From the NCBI GenBank assembly GCA_013815685.1, contig JACDFR010000042.1:1-36687 (forward strand): DNA of 36,687 bases, written 5' to 3'. Source of the DNA: Ramlibacter sp. (GTDB lineage Bacteria; Pseudomonadota; Gammaproteobacteria; Burkholderiales; Burkholderiaceae_C). Below the pieces are notes generated by a model, which was not told where the DNA came from, did not search any database, and worked only from the letters and a program-made list of their open reading frames with translations. Within the stretch, counting starts at the first letter, position 1. Each line of letters starts with the position of its first letter. The position numbers were made by a program, and so were the translations under genes. Positions 1 through 8,083 of this stretch are shown here, piece after piece.

Positions 1-6
1 CTCCTG

Positions 7-27
7 GCCCAGGCGGCCAGCCTGGGC
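7..27. repeat. Perfect hairpin at the left edge
   Basis: An inverted repeat with 8-base arms (GCCCAGGC and GCCTGGGC) and a 5-base loop lies downstream of the first minus-strand gene. A second, looser inverted repeat (GCACCCC at 48-54 with GGGGTGC at 69-75) follows it. Neither has a T-run in either direction, so this is at best a weak or Rho-assisted 3' structure. Nothing else is recognisable in bases 1-99. Confidence 0.4.
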
Positions 28-99
28 TGCGGACCGCGCCTACTCCTGCACCCCTTCTCGCCCCGCGGGGGGTGCCATTTCCCTGTTTCACTGGACTAG

Positions 100-393
100 C
101 TACATCAGCCCGATTTCACCGCGGGAGGTGCGGCCGCTGCGGGCGAACTGCGCGGCTTCGGCCTTGACGGCTTGGCTGCTCACCGTCGACTGTGTGAGGC
201 CGATGTAGCCGGTCCCAGCGTTGCTGATGCGCACCGGCATCTTCGCTTCCGCGCCCACCTCGGTGGCGTTGCGCACCGAACTGAACTTGATCGGATGCTG
301 GGATGCGTCGACTTCGTCCGCATGGGCCGACAGCGCCGAGAAAGCGGTGAGCGCGGCCAGGGTGGTGATGCCGAAAATGTGCTTGATCATCAT
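100..393 (-). CDS. Small exported protein, DUF4148-like
   Basis: A 97-residue protein with an N-terminal signal peptide: a basic start, a hydrophobic core of about residues 4-20, and likely cleavage after Ala-His-Ala. The mature part is small and polar and ends in GEIGLM. Small exported Burkholderiales proteins of the DUF4148 kind share this build: signal peptide, a central alternating polar region and a C-terminal (R/S)GEI motif. I chose the ATG at 393 because AAAGGA lies about 8 bases upstream; a TTG six codons earlier would leave the gene without a good ribosome site. It is a single gene facing away from the methyltransferase block, with 172 bases separating it from trmL. Function unknown; a periplasmic location is inferred. 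Family membership is by resemblance only. Confidence 0.65.
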   Translation of the reverse strand: MMIKHIFGITTLAALTAFSALSAHADEVDASQHPIKFSSVRNATEVGAEAKMPVRISNAGTGYIGLTQSTVSSQAVKAEAAQFARSGRTSRGEIGLM

Positions 394-565
394 GATGGGA
401 TCCTTTTTCAATGTTGAAGGTGTTCCCTTTACGCATGCGGGGCGGCGATTGGATGTTTTCGGGCCGTAACGATGTGTTTGCGTGCAGGCGGGGCCTTCAG
501 TGACGTGACCGCGTGCGAGAAAGGCTGCCGGAGCGCGTGCCCCAACCGCCCAGCGCCCACCATCG

Positions 566-1045
566 CTACCAGGCCGGCGCGCCCGCGCCGAATCCGTTCT
601 GGCGCCAAGCTTCGAAGACCGTCACCGCCACGGCATTGGAAAGGTTGAGGCTGCGCTGGCCGGCTCGCATCGGCAGCCGCAGGCGCTGGCCGGACGGGAA
701 CGACTCGCGCAGCTGCGGGGCCAATCCGCTGGTTTCCGAGCCGAACACGAACCAGTCGCCGGGCCGGAACGCGGTGTCGTGCACCAGCCCGCTGCCCTTC
801 GTGGTGAGGGCGAACAGGCGCGCCGGGTCCGGGTTCATCGAGGTGATGAAGCCTTCCCAGTCCGTATGCCGCCGGACCTGCGCATATTCGTGATAGTCGA
901 GGCCGGCGCGGCGCATCTGCCTGTCCTCCATCGAAAATCCCAGGGGCTCGATCAGATGGAGCGCGCAGCCGGTGTTGGCCGCCAGCCGGATGACGTTGCC
1001 CGTGTTGGGCGGGATCTCCGGCTCGACCAGAACGATGTTGAACAT
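566..1045 (-). CDS. trmL: tRNA (cytidine/uridine-34-2'-O-)-methyltransferase TrmL
   Basis: A 159-residue SPOUT-class methyltransferase, the usual length for TrmL (YibK). It would 2'-O-methylate the wobble base of the two tRNA-Leu isoacceptors using S-adenosylmethionine. Visible family motifs are the N-terminal strand with EPEIPPNTGNVIRLAANTG (about residues 8-26), the central FGSETSGL, and the C-terminal knot region LPMRAGQRSLNLSNAVAV that binds the cofactor. The ATG at 1045 shares one base with the TGA of comF, so translation is probably coupled. The pair comF-trmL is a common Burkholderiales arrangement. Confidence is high because all three SPOUT motifs are intact. Confidence 0.95.
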   Translation of the reverse strand: MFNIVLVEPEIPPNTGNVIRLAANTGCALHLIEPLGFSMEDRQMRRAGLDYHEYAQVRRHTDWEGFITSMNPDPARLFALTTKGSGLVHDTAFRPGDWFVFGSETSGLAPQLRESFPSGQRLRLPMRAGQRSLNLSNAVAVTVFEAWRQNGFGAGAPAW

Positions 1046-1749
1046 CAACGGATCCCGTCGGTGCGTGCCAGGACCAGCGCGGTGACACGCGCCGCGCCGG
1101 CCTGGCGCAGTACCTCGGCCGCGGCGAAGAGCGAGGCCCCGCTGGTCATGACATCGTCGACCACGACGGCGTGCTTGCCCCGCAGCACCGATGCGCGCAG
1201 CGGATCGACGGCGAATGCGCCCTTGACGTTGCCCAGGCGCTCCTTGCGGCCCGACGCTGCCTGCGCCGGCGTGTGCCGTATGCGCAGCAGCAGGCGCGCG
1301 TCCGTCTTGGCCGGCGCCAGGGCGCGGGCAAGCAGCAAGGCCTGGTTGAAACCCCGCTCGGCCAGGCGCTGCCGCGAAAGCGGAATGGGCAGGACCACAT
1401 CGGCTGCCTCCACCGCCGGTTCGATCCACGGCGCGCTGCGCATCAAAGTGGCGAAGCCGCGCGCCCAGCCCGGCTGCCCATTGAACTTGAAGTGCCCGAT
1501 CAGCGCCGACCAGGGGAACTCGTAGGATACCGCGGCATGGCAGGCATCCAGGGGCGGGGGCGCGCTCAGGCACCGCCCACATTCGGCGACACCCGCGGCG
1601 AGCGGGATCGCGCAGCGCCGGCACCGCGGCTCGGGCTGGGCGAACCGGGCGATACAAGCCTCGCACAGCGGCTGGGCCGGCCAGGCGTGGCATATCGCGC
1701 ACCGCCCGGGCAGTGCGGCAGCGAATCTTTCGATCATGTGCCGGATCAT
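1045..1749 (-). CDS. comF: ComF family phosphoribosyltransferase-like protein
   Basis: A 234-residue protein with the two ComF parts. The N-terminus has a double zinc-finger region (CAIC, then a Cys pair, then CRRC and CGRC; about residues 17-64). A type I phosphoribosyltransferase fold follows, with the PRPP loop VVVDDVMTSGAS near residues 200-211. The family is linked to DNA uptake and natural transformation in competent bacteria, and is also widespread in species not known to be competent. Here the neighbour is trmL rather than com genes. The start is the ATG at 1749; a second ATG four codons in (1737) is possible. There is no Shine-Dalgarno sequence, but TATATT ends 6 bases before the ATG, suggesting a leaderless message. 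The gene is divergent from the BioC-like gene across 26 bases. Confidence 0.9.
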   Translation of the reverse strand: MIRHMIERFAAALPGRCAICHAWPAQPLCEACIARFAQPEPRCRRCAIPLAAGVAECGRCLSAPPPLDACHAAVSYEFPWSALIGHFKFNGQPGWARGFATLMRSAPWIEPAVEAADVVLPIPLSRQRLAERGFNQALLLARALAPAKTDARLLLRIRHTPAQAASGRKERLGNVKGAFAVDPLRASVLRGKHAVVVDDVMTSGASLFAAAEVLRQAGAARVTALVLARTDGIR

Positions 1750-1753
1750 CGGG

Positions 1754-1766
1754 TCAATATACTCGT
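1754..1766. promoter_or_regulatory. Overlapping divergent -10-like elements
   Basis: Only 26 bases separate the comF and methyltransferase start codons. On the plus strand TATACT lies at 1758-1763, 12 bases before the ATG at 1776. On the minus strand TATATT lies at 1761-1756, 6 bases before the comF ATG. Both match the sigma-70 -10 consensus at 5 of 6 positions. I see no good -35 hexamer for either, so the call is tentative. Confidence 0.35.
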
Positions 1767-1775
1767 TGCCATCCC

Positions 1776-2669
1776 ATGGCCGACCACCGCCCGCCCACGA
1801 TCGATCCCGTTGCCGCGCAGCACTGGGACTGCGTCGCACCGGCACATTCCCCCTGGTTGCATGAGGAAGTGGCCCGCCGGATGGAGGACCGGCTGCAATG
1901 GATTCGCCTGGAACCCAGGGCCTGGGGCCACTGGGAGCCGGTGCGCGGCGGCCTGCAGGCCCATGCCATGCTAGAGCGGCGCTACCGCGGCGCCGAAAAC
2001 TTCGTGACCGAGACGCGGGCGTACCGGGCGCGCGCGGCCGCCGCCTTTCTGGCAAAACCATGGTGGCGGCGCTGGGGCCACCCGGCCCCGCGGCACGGCC
2101 CCGCGCCCGATGGCGGCGTCCAGATGCTTTGGGCCAACATGGCGCTGCACATGTCGGCCGACCCGCAGGCGATGATCGCGCAGTGGCACCGCGCGCTGGC
2201 AACGGACGGCTTCCTGATGTTCTCGTGCCTGGGCCCCGACACCCTGCGGGAGCTGCGCGAGGTCTATGCCGCGCTCGGCTGGACGCCCCCGGCCCACGAA
2301 TTTACCGACATGCACGACTGGGGCGACATGCTGGTGCAGGCCGGCTTCGCCGAGCCGGTCATGGACATGGAACGCATCACCCTGACCTGGGAAAAGCCGG
2401 CCAGGCTGCTGCAGGAGCTGCGCGAGCTTGGCGCCAACCTGCATCCGGCACGCTTCCCGGCCCTTCGCGGGCGCGGCTGGAAGCACCGCCTGGAGCAGGA
2501 GCTCGCGCGTTGCCTGCGCGGCTCGGACGGGAGGCTGGCGCTGACCTTCGAGATCATTTATGGCCATGCCCTCAAGCCCGCGCCACGGGTGCGCGTGAGC
2601 GAGCACAGCGCCGTGTCGCTGCAGGACATGCGAGCCCTGCTGCAAGCCGACAGGCGGCCTCGCGAATAG
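1776..2669 (+). CDS. BioC-like methyltransferase-fold protein
   Basis: A 297-residue protein resembling malonyl-ACP methyltransferase BioC of biotin synthesis. The post-I region is clear: DGGVQMLWANMALHM at about residues 112-126, then GFLMFSCLGPDTLREL and the EFTDMHDWGDMLVQAGF helix found in BioC. However, between the N-terminal helix (AQHWD) and that region there is no Gly-rich motif I (GxGxG) for S-adenosylmethionine. The stretch expected to hold it is shortened to an Arg/Trp/Pro-rich linker at about residues 85-112. It may therefore be a non-catalytic or highly diverged member. The start is the ATG at 1776, chosen because upstream codons run into comF; no clear ribosome site. No other bio genes are nearby. 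It stands 70 bases before the DUF2244 gene. Confidence 0.7.
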   Translation: MADHRPPTIDPVAAQHWDCVAPAHSPWLHEEVARRMEDRLQWIRLEPRAWGHWEPVRGGLQAHAMLERRYRGAENFVTETRAYRARAAAAFLAKPWWRRWGHPAPRHGPAPDGGVQMLWANMALHMSADPQAMIAQWHRALATDGFLMFSCLGPDTLRELREVYAALGWTPPAHEFTDMHDWGDMLVQAGFAEPVMDMERITLTWEKPARLLQELRELGANLHPARFPALRGRGWKHRLEQELARCLRGSDGRLALTFEIIYGHALKPAPRVRVSEHSAVSLQDMRALLQADRRPRE

Positions 2670-2739
2670 CCCGCCCGACCGGGGCCCCGGGGCGAACCCG
2701 CGCTACAATGCCGGGTTGATTTTTGAGCGCCACCGTTCG

Positions 2740-3210
2740 ATGCCGGTATTTCGTTTCGCCACTGTCCAGGACCAGAACATCCACTGGTTTTTGAAGCGCA
2801 ACTGCTCGGTCTCGCCGGCCCAACTGGGCTGGTTCTATGCCTCGCTGTGCGTCGTGTCGCTCGGGATTGCCACTTTTTTCTGGTTCCAGGGGGCGGTGCT
2901 GGTGCTTCCGTTTGCTTGGGCTGAACTGGCCGGCGTCGGCATCGCATTCCTGGTGTATGCCCGGCACGCGGGCGATCAGGAAAAGATTTCGCTGGAAGGC
3001 CACCAGCTGGTGGTCGAGTTGGAGAGCGCGGGGCATCTGCGCAGGGCGCTGTTCAATCGCGATCAGGTCCGCGTGGAGCCCGGCGCGGGCAACCGTTCCC
3101 TGATCGAGCTGTCCGGTCAGGGCCAGCGGGTGGGAGTGGGCCGCTTCGTGCGGCCCGAGCTGCGGCCGGCACTGGCGCAGGAGATCAGAAGGGCGCTGCG
3201 CGGGGCTTGA
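2740..3210 (+). CDS. DUF2244 membrane protein
   Basis: A 156-residue integral membrane protein. It begins with a short polar segment (FRFATVQDQNIHWFLKRNCS), then two transmembrane helices at about residues 32-52 and 56-76 joined by a short turn. A C-terminal cytoplasmic domain of about 80 residues follows, ending in the VGVGRFVRPELRPALAQEI motif typical of DUF2244. Members of this family are often found just upstream of the cytochrome c oxidase operon in alpha- and betaproteobacteria; a role in oxidase biogenesis is guessed from that and not proven. The ATG at 2740 is preferred over a TTG at 2716. TACAAT at 2704-2709 is a good -10 hexamer and would give a leader of about 25 bases. Confidence 0.8.
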   Translation: MPVFRFATVQDQNIHWFLKRNCSVSPAQLGWFYASLCVVSLGIATFFWFQGAVLVLPFAWAELAGVGIAFLVYARHAGDQEKISLEGHQLVVELESAGHLRRALFNRDQVRVEPGAGNRSLIELSGQGQRVGVGRFVRPELRPALAQEIRRALRGA

Positions 3211-3266
3211 GAAGCTTCCTGGGCAAGCGGGACGGATTTTGATTTGAGGCTAAAGCTAGTACAACC

Positions 3267-4427
3267 ATGAAGAGCATTTCCAATAAATTGGCTTCGCTGC
3301 TGCTTGCCCTGGGTGCAGTCAGCCCGGCCGCGCATGCCGTCAGCGATCTGCCCGGCGGCCCCGCGGTGCGCCAGCTCAATCTGCACGCGGCGGCGACGCG
3401 AATCGCCGTCGAGCAGGCATGGCTCCACTGGTTCATGCTCATCACCTGCATCGTGATTTTCATCCTGGTCTTCAGCGTGATGTTCTATTCCATCTGGAAG
3501 CATCGCAAGTCCAAGGGGCACAAGGCGGCCAACTTTCACGAGTCGGTCACCGTGGAGGTGATCTGGACCATCGTTCCCTTCCTGATCGTCATCGGGATGG
3601 CCTTGCCGGCGACCAAGGTGCTGGTGGCCACCAAGGACACCAGCAACGCCGACCTGACCATCAAGGCCACGGGCTACCAGTGGAAATGGGGCTACGACTA
3701 CCTCAAGGGCGAGGGCGAAGGCGTTTCCTTCCTCTCGACCCTGGACAGCACCCACCGCGAGATGTCCAACGACGGCGCCAAGGGCCAGATACCCGACGAC
3801 TACCTGCTCAAGGTCGACAACCCGGTCGTCGTGCCCGTCAACAAGAAGGTGCGCATCATCACCACCGCCAACGACGTGATCCACGCCTGGGGCGTCCCGG
3901 CCTTCGGCGTCAAGCAGGACGCCATTCCCGGATTCGTGCGCGACACCTGGTTCCGCAGCGAAAAGACCGGCGACTTCTATGGCCAGTGCTACGAGCTGTG
4001 CGGCAAGGAACATGCCTACATGCCGATCCACGTGAAGGTCGTCTCGGCGCAGGAATACACGACCTGGGTCGACGGTGAGAAGAAAAAGATCGCCGCCAAG
4101 CAGGATGACCCGGCCAAGGTCTGGACCCTGGACGACATCAACAAGCGCGGCGAAAAGATTTACGCCTCCAACTGCGCCGCCTGCCACCAGGCCAACGGCA
4201 AGGGCGCCGGCCCGATCAAGGCGCTGGACGGCTCGCCCATCGTGACCGATGCCGACAAGACCAAGGAAATCCACGTGGTGCTGAACGGCAAGGGCGCGAT
4301 GCCCGCCTGGAAGCAGCTGTCGGACACCGACATCGCCGCCGTGATCAGCTACACCAAGAACAACTGGTCCAACAAGACCGGCCAGCTGGTGCAGCCCGCC
4401 GAAGTGCTCGCGCAGCGCGGCAAGTAA
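3267..4427 (+). CDS. coxB: Cytochrome c oxidase subunit II with fused cytochrome c domain
   Basis: A 386-residue caa3-type subunit II. A signal peptide ends near residue 25 (AAHAV) and two transmembrane helices lie at about 53-75 and 95-115. The periplasmic cupredoxin domain carries the CuA ligands C241, C245, H249 and M252 in QCYELCGKEHAYM. After this the protein continues into a class I cytochrome c domain with the heme site CAACH at residues 303-307 and a probable axial Met in GAMPAW. The subunit accepts electrons from cytochrome c at CuA and passes them to subunit I. It is the first gene of the oxidase operon and lies 21 bases before coxA. No strong Shine-Dalgarno is present; GAGG lies 17 bases upstream. 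Nothing is truncated. Confidence 0.97.
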   Translation: MKSISNKLASLLLALGAVSPAAHAVSDLPGGPAVRQLNLHAAATRIAVEQAWLHWFMLITCIVIFILVFSVMFYSIWKHRKSKGHKAANFHESVTVEVIWTIVPFLIVIGMALPATKVLVATKDTSNADLTIKATGYQWKWGYDYLKGEGEGVSFLSTLDSTHREMSNDGAKGQIPDDYLLKVDNPVVVPVNKKVRIITTANDVIHAWGVPAFGVKQDAIPGFVRDTWFRSEKTGDFYGQCYELCGKEHAYMPIHVKVVSAQEYTTWVDGEKKKIAAKQDDPAKVWTLDDINKRGEKIYASNCAACHQANGKGAGPIKALDGSPIVTDADKTKEIHVVLNGKGAMPAWKQLSDTDIAAVISYTKNNWSNKTGQLVQPAEVLAQRGK

Positions 4428-4448
4428 ACGAATATCTAGGAACACCAG

Positions 4449-6137
4449 ATGAGCGCCGTACTCGACCATCCTGACCACGCCTCGGGCGACCACCACGACC
4501 ACGCCCCCGCGGGCTGGCGGCGCTGGGTCTACGCCACCAACCACAAGGACATCGGCACGCTGTACCTGCTGTTCTCCTTCTTCATGCTGATGTTCGGCGG
4601 CGCCCTTGCGATGCTGATCCGCGCGGAGCTGTTCCAGCCCGGCTTGCAGCTGGTGAACCCCGAGCTCTTCAATCAGCTCACCACCATGCACGGCCTGATC
4701 ATGGTGTTCGGCGCGATCATGCCGGCCTTCGTGGGCTTTGCGAACTGGATGATCCCGCTGCAGATCGGCGCGCCCGACATGGCCTTCGCCCGCATGAACA
4801 ACTTCAGCTTCTGGCTGCTGATCCCGGCCGGCCTGATGCTTGTCGGCTCGTTCTTCATGCCCGGCGGCGCGCCTTCGGCCGGCTGGACGCTCTACGCCCC
4901 GCTGACGCTGCAGATGGGCCCGTCGATGGACGCCGGCATTTTCGCGATGCACATCCTGGGCGCATCGTCCATCATGGGGTCGATCAACATCATCGTCACC
5001 ATCCTTAACATGCGCGCGCCCGGCATGACGCTGATGAAGATGCCGATGTTCGCCTGGACCTGGCTGATCACCGCCTACCTGCTGATCGCCGTGATGCCGG
5101 TGCTGGCCGGCGCGATCACCATGACGCTGACCGACCGCCACTTCGGCACCACCTTTTTCAACCCCGCAGGCGGCGGCGACCCGGTGATGTACCAGCACAT
5201 CTTCTGGTTCTTCGGCCACCCCGAGGTCTACATCATGATCCTGCCGGCTTTCGGCATCATCAGCCAGGTCGTTCCCGCGTTCTCGCGCAAGCGCCTGTTC
5301 GGCTATGCGTCGATGGTCTACGCCACCTCGTCCATCGCCATCCTGTCCTTCATCGTCTGGGCGCACCACATGTTCACAACCGGCATGCCGGTGACGGGCC
5401 AGCTGTTCTTCATGTACGCCACGATGCTGATCGCCGTGCCCACGGCCGTCAAGATATTCAACTGGATCGCCACCATGTGGCAGGGCTCGATGACGCTGGA
5501 AACCCCGATGCTGTTCGCCATCGGCTTCATCTTCGTGTTCACGATCGGCGGTTTCACCGGACTTATCCTGGCGATGGCACCGATCGACCTTCTGCTGCAG
5601 GACACCTATTACGTGGTGGCGCATTTCCACTACGTGCTGGTGGCAGGGTCCCTTTTCGCCATGTTCTCGGGCTTTTACTACTGGGTTCCGAAGTGGACCG
5701 GCGTGATGTACAACGAGTCGCGCGGCAAGATCCACTTCTGGTTGTCGCTGATTTTCTTCAACATCACGTTCTTTCCGATGCACTTCCTCGGGCTGGCGGG
5801 CATGCCGCGCCGCTATGCCGACTACCCGATGCAGTTCGCCGACTTCAACGCGCTCGCCTCGGTGGGTGCCTTTGGTTTCGGCCTGGCGCAGGTCTATTTC
5901 TTTTTCATGATCGTGCTGCCCTGCATGCGCGGCCGCGGAGAGCCGGCACCGCAGCGGCCGTGGAACGACCCCGACGGCAAGGGAGCAGAGGGGCTCGAAT
6001 GGGAAGTGCCGTCGCCGGCCCCGTTCCATACTTTCGAAACGCCGCCGCGCCTGGACGCCACGGCGACCAAGGTGCTGGACGCCAGGGTCATGCCCGAGCG
6101 CCATGAGCCCGTTTCGGCCGGCACGCACAGCCACTGA
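4449..6137 (+). CDS. coxA: Cytochrome c oxidase subunit I, aa3 type
   Basis: A 562-residue heme-copper oxidase core subunit with twelve membrane helices. It reduces O2 to water at the heme a3-CuB centre and pumps protons. All metal ligands are visible: H81 in TTMHGL (low-spin heme a), H257 and cross-linked Y261 in GHPEVY, H306 and H307 in AHHMF (CuB), and H392 and H394 in VAHFHYVL (hemes a3 and a). The N-terminus is His/Asp-rich (about residues 6-21), and a polar tail of about 60 residues follows the last helix. AGGAA 7 bases before the ATG supports the start. The tiny assembly peptide gene follows after 11 bases. Confidence 0.98.
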   Translation: MSAVLDHPDHASGDHHDHAPAGWRRWVYATNHKDIGTLYLLFSFFMLMFGGALAMLIRAELFQPGLQLVNPELFNQLTTMHGLIMVFGAIMPAFVGFANWMIPLQIGAPDMAFARMNNFSFWLLIPAGLMLVGSFFMPGGAPSAGWTLYAPLTLQMGPSMDAGIFAMHILGASSIMGSINIIVTILNMRAPGMTLMKMPMFAWTWLITAYLLIAVMPVLAGAITMTLTDRHFGTTFFNPAGGGDPVMYQHIFWFFGHPEVYIMILPAFGIISQVVPAFSRKRLFGYASMVYATSSIAILSFIVWAHHMFTTGMPVTGQLFFMYATMLIAVPTAVKIFNWIATMWQGSMTLETPMLFAIGFIFVFTIGGFTGLILAMAPIDLLLQDTYYVVAHFHYVLVAGSLFAMFSGFYYWVPKWTGVMYNESRGKIHFWLSLIFFNITFFPMHFLGLAGMPRRYADYPMQFADFNALASVGAFGFGLAQVYFFFMIVLPCMRGRGEPAPQRPWNDPDGKGAEGLEWEVPSPAPFHTFETPPRLDATATKVLDARVMPERHEPVSAGTHSH

Positions 6138-6148
6138 CGGATCGCCAC

Positions 6149-6262
6149 ATGGCCGGCGAAGAGCAGAAGAAGAGCAATATGCGGATGGGGCTGATCCTGG
6201 CCACCATCGCGGTCGCGTTCTTCCTGGGCATCGTGGTCAAGATGTTCCTGCTGTCGAAGTAG
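6149..6262 (+). CDS. Cytochrome oxidase small assembly protein (37 residues)
   Basis: A very short gene, 37 codons plus stop. It has a charged N-terminus (MAGEEQKKSNMRM), then one membrane helix of about 20 residues (GLILATIAVAFFLGIVVKMF) ending LLSK. A gene of this size and shape sits between coxA and ctaG in many Burkholderiales and is annotated there as a cytochrome oxidase small assembly protein. The reading frame is open from ATG 6149 to TAG 6260-6262, and the next ATG (ctaG) follows 4 bases later, as expected in a tightly packed operon. There is no strong ribosome site, so translation may be coupled to coxA. Function in assembly is by association only. Confidence 0.75.
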   Translation: MAGEEQKKSNMRMGLILATIAVAFFLGIVVKMFLLSK

Positions 6263-6266
6263 AGCG

Positions 6267-6836
6267 ATGGAAATCCGGGCACAGAACATCAAGATGGTGG
6301 GCAAGCTGGCGATCGTGGCGGCCGGCATGTTCGGCTTCGGCTACGCGCTGATCCCCATCTACAAGCACATCTGCGAAGTGACGGGCATCAACATCCTGTC
6401 GCTGTCGGAGCGGCAGGTGCCCGGCGGTGGAACCGCCGGCGCCAATGTGAAGCTCAACACGCAGGTCGACACCAGCCGCACCATCACCGTGGAGTTCGAC
6501 GCGAATTCGCGCGGCCCCTGGGAGTTCAAACCCGCGCAGCGGTCGATCCAGGTCCATCCGGGCCAGCTGGCCACCGTCATGTACGAGTTCCAGAACGTGC
6601 AGAACCGGCGGATGGCCGCCCAGGCCATCCCCAGCTATGCGCCGCACCAGGCCGCGGCGCACTTCAACAAGCTCGAGTGCTTCTGCTTTACCCAGTATGT
6701 GCTCGAGCCGGGCGAGAAAAAGCAGTGGCCGGTGGCCTTCGTGATCGACCCCAAGCTGTCGAAGGACGTGACCACCATCACGCTGTCCTATACCTTCTTC
6801 GAAGTCGGTGGCAAGACACCGCCGGCTCCGATATGA
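6267..6836 (+). CDS. ctaG: Cytochrome c oxidase assembly protein CtaG/Cox11
   Basis: A 189-residue protein of usual Cox11 length. One N-terminal membrane helix (about residues 10-32) anchors an immunoglobulin-like periplasmic domain. The copper-binding motif ECFCFTQ (two Cys separated by one Phe) lies near residues 136-142, and the domain ends with LSYTFFEV. Cox11 delivers copper to the CuB site of subunit I. It begins 4 bases after the small assembly gene and is followed 22 bases later by the DUF2970 gene, all in one direction. An overlapping ATGA at 6833-6836 could open a 9-codon reading frame that bridges to the next gene; I take it as chance. Confidence 0.96.
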   Translation: MEIRAQNIKMVGKLAIVAAGMFGFGYALIPIYKHICEVTGINILSLSERQVPGGGTAGANVKLNTQVDTSRTITVEFDANSRGPWEFKPAQRSIQVHPGQLATVMYEFQNVQNRRMAAQAIPSYAPHQAAAHFNKLECFCFTQYVLEPGEKKQWPVAFVIDPKLSKDVTTITLSYTFFEVGGKTPPAPI

Positions 6837-6858
6837 ACGGCGGCGTGGGGGCCCACAC

Positions 6859-7041
6859 ATGAATGCCATGCGCACCATCAGGGCCGTCGCCTGGTCATTC
6901 ATCGGTATTCGCAAGAACAGCGACTACAAGGAAGACCTCGGCAAGCTCAACCCTTTTCATGTCATCGCCGTGGCGCTGGCGGGAGTGGCGCTCTTCGTCG
7001 GCGGGCTGGTGCTGCTGGTCAACTGGGTAGTGGCCGGATAG
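6859..7041 (+). CDS. DUF2970 single-span membrane protein
   Basis: A 60-residue protein with a basic amphipathic start containing the family signature WSFIGIRKNSDYKEDL (about residues 12-27). One membrane helix follows (about 34-58). Such proteins occur in the cytochrome oxidase operon of many betaproteobacteria between ctaG and coxC; the role is unknown and presumed linked to oxidase assembly or stability. The ATG at 6859 is preceded by GTGGGGG, a weak ribosome site. A second in-frame ATG lies three codons in. The gap to coxC is 43 bases and contains the coxC ribosome site. Confidence 0.82.
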   Translation: MNAMRTIRAVAWSFIGIRKNSDYKEDLGKLNPFHVIAVALAGVALFVGGLVLLVNWVVAG

Positions 7042-7084
7042 AGGCTACAGAATCAAGACAAATGTCGGGAAATCAGGAGTTCAC

Positions 7085-8032
7085 ATGAGTTCAGCTGCAC
7101 CGGGTACAACGCCTTATTACTTCGTGCCCCAACCCTCGCGCCATCCCTTCATGGCTGCGTTCGGCCTGTTCTGGATCGTCCTCGGCGCCGGCCAATGGAT
7201 CAACGGCGCCGATTGGGGCAAATACGCCCTGGCCTTCGGCCTGCTGTGGCTGTTCGGCGTGCTGTTCCAGTGGTTCCGCCAAGCCGTGGGCGAAAGCCAG
7301 GCGGGAAGCTATGGCCACAAGGTCGACCTTTCGTTCCGCTGGAGCATGAGCTGGTTCATCTTTTCCGAAGTCATGTTCTTCGGCGCGTTTTTCACCGCGC
7401 TGTGGTGGATGCGTTCGCATTCGGTGCCGGCGTTGGGCGGCCTGGACAATGCGTTGCTCTGGCCCGACTTCAAGGCCGTTTGGCCGAGCGTGGCGCCCGG
7501 CGCCACCGCGTCGCCGGCCGGGATCATCGAGCCCTTCGAAACGATGAAGGCCATCGTGCCGGCTTCGAAGGAAGTGTGGGCCCGCTCGTTCCTGGGCGGC
7601 ATCTGGCAGACCTTCCTGGGCTCGCTGCCCACGGTGAATACCGCCTTGCTGCTCACCTCGGGCGTGACCATGACCGTTGCCCATCATGCGCTGATCGAAG
7701 GCAACCGCAGCAAGACGATCCGCTTCATGTGGATCACGGTGGCCCTGGGCGCGCTGTTCCTTTTCGTGCAGGGCTACGAGTATGCGCACGCCTACAGCGC
7801 GATGAACCTGAAGCTGAGCTCGGGCGCGTACGGTTCCACCTTCTTCATGCTCACGGGCTTCCACGGCTTTCACGTGTTCATCGGCATGCTGATGCTGCTG
7901 TTCATCACGCTGCGCCTGATGAACGGCCACTTCACCGCCGACCGCCACTTCGGCTTCGAGGGTGCGGCCTGGTATTGGCACTTCGTGGACGTGGTCTGGC
8001 TGGGCCTGTACATCCTGGTTTATTGGCTGTAG
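7085..8032 (+). CDS. coxC: Cytochrome c oxidase subunit III
   Basis: A 315-residue subunit III with seven predicted membrane helices. Recognisable parts are the N-terminal YYFVPQPSRHPFMAA, the RWSMSWFIFSEVMFFGAFF helix (about residues 86-104), the GSTFFMLTGFHGFHVFIG segment near 248-265, and the C-terminal WYWHFVDVVWL. This subunit stabilises subunit I and its proton uptake. It is about 35-45 residues longer than classical subunit III because the loop at about residues 115-185 is expanded (IIEPFETMKAIVPASKEVW and following), a region that is short in Paracoccus and mitochondria. AGGAG lies 5 bases before the ATG. A strong hairpin terminator follows the stop codon. Confidence 0.96.
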   Translation: MSSAAPGTTPYYFVPQPSRHPFMAAFGLFWIVLGAGQWINGADWGKYALAFGLLWLFGVLFQWFRQAVGESQAGSYGHKVDLSFRWSMSWFIFSEVMFFGAFFTALWWMRSHSVPALGGLDNALLWPDFKAVWPSVAPGATASPAGIIEPFETMKAIVPASKEVWARSFLGGIWQTFLGSLPTVNTALLLTSGVTMTVAHHALIEGNRSKTIRFMWITVALGALFLFVQGYEYAHAYSAMNLKLSSGAYGSTFFMLTGFHGFHVFIGMLMLLFITLRLMNGHFTADRHFGFEGAAWYWHFVDVVWLGLYILVYWL

Positions 8033-8044
8033 GCCGTACAGCGC

Positions 8045-8078
8045 AAGAAAAAAGGGCCGCGACGCGGCCCTTTTTCTT
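8045..8078. terminator. Bidirectional intrinsic terminator after coxC
   Basis: The stem GGGCCGC (8054-8060), loop GAC and GCGGCCC (8064-8070) are flanked by an A-run on the left and a T-run on the right (AAGAAAAAA and TTTTTCTT). The hairpin would therefore terminate both coxC on the plus strand and the twin-transmembrane gene on the minus strand. It splits the oxidase locus into two transcripts. Confidence 0.85.
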
Positions 8079-8083
8079 GTGGC

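Noticed and set aside
3117..6134. A 1005-residue open frame on the minus strand
   Set aside because: It is a shadow of coxB and coxA, rich in His, Arg, Gly and Asp with no domain. The plus-strand genes carry all metal-ligand motifs.
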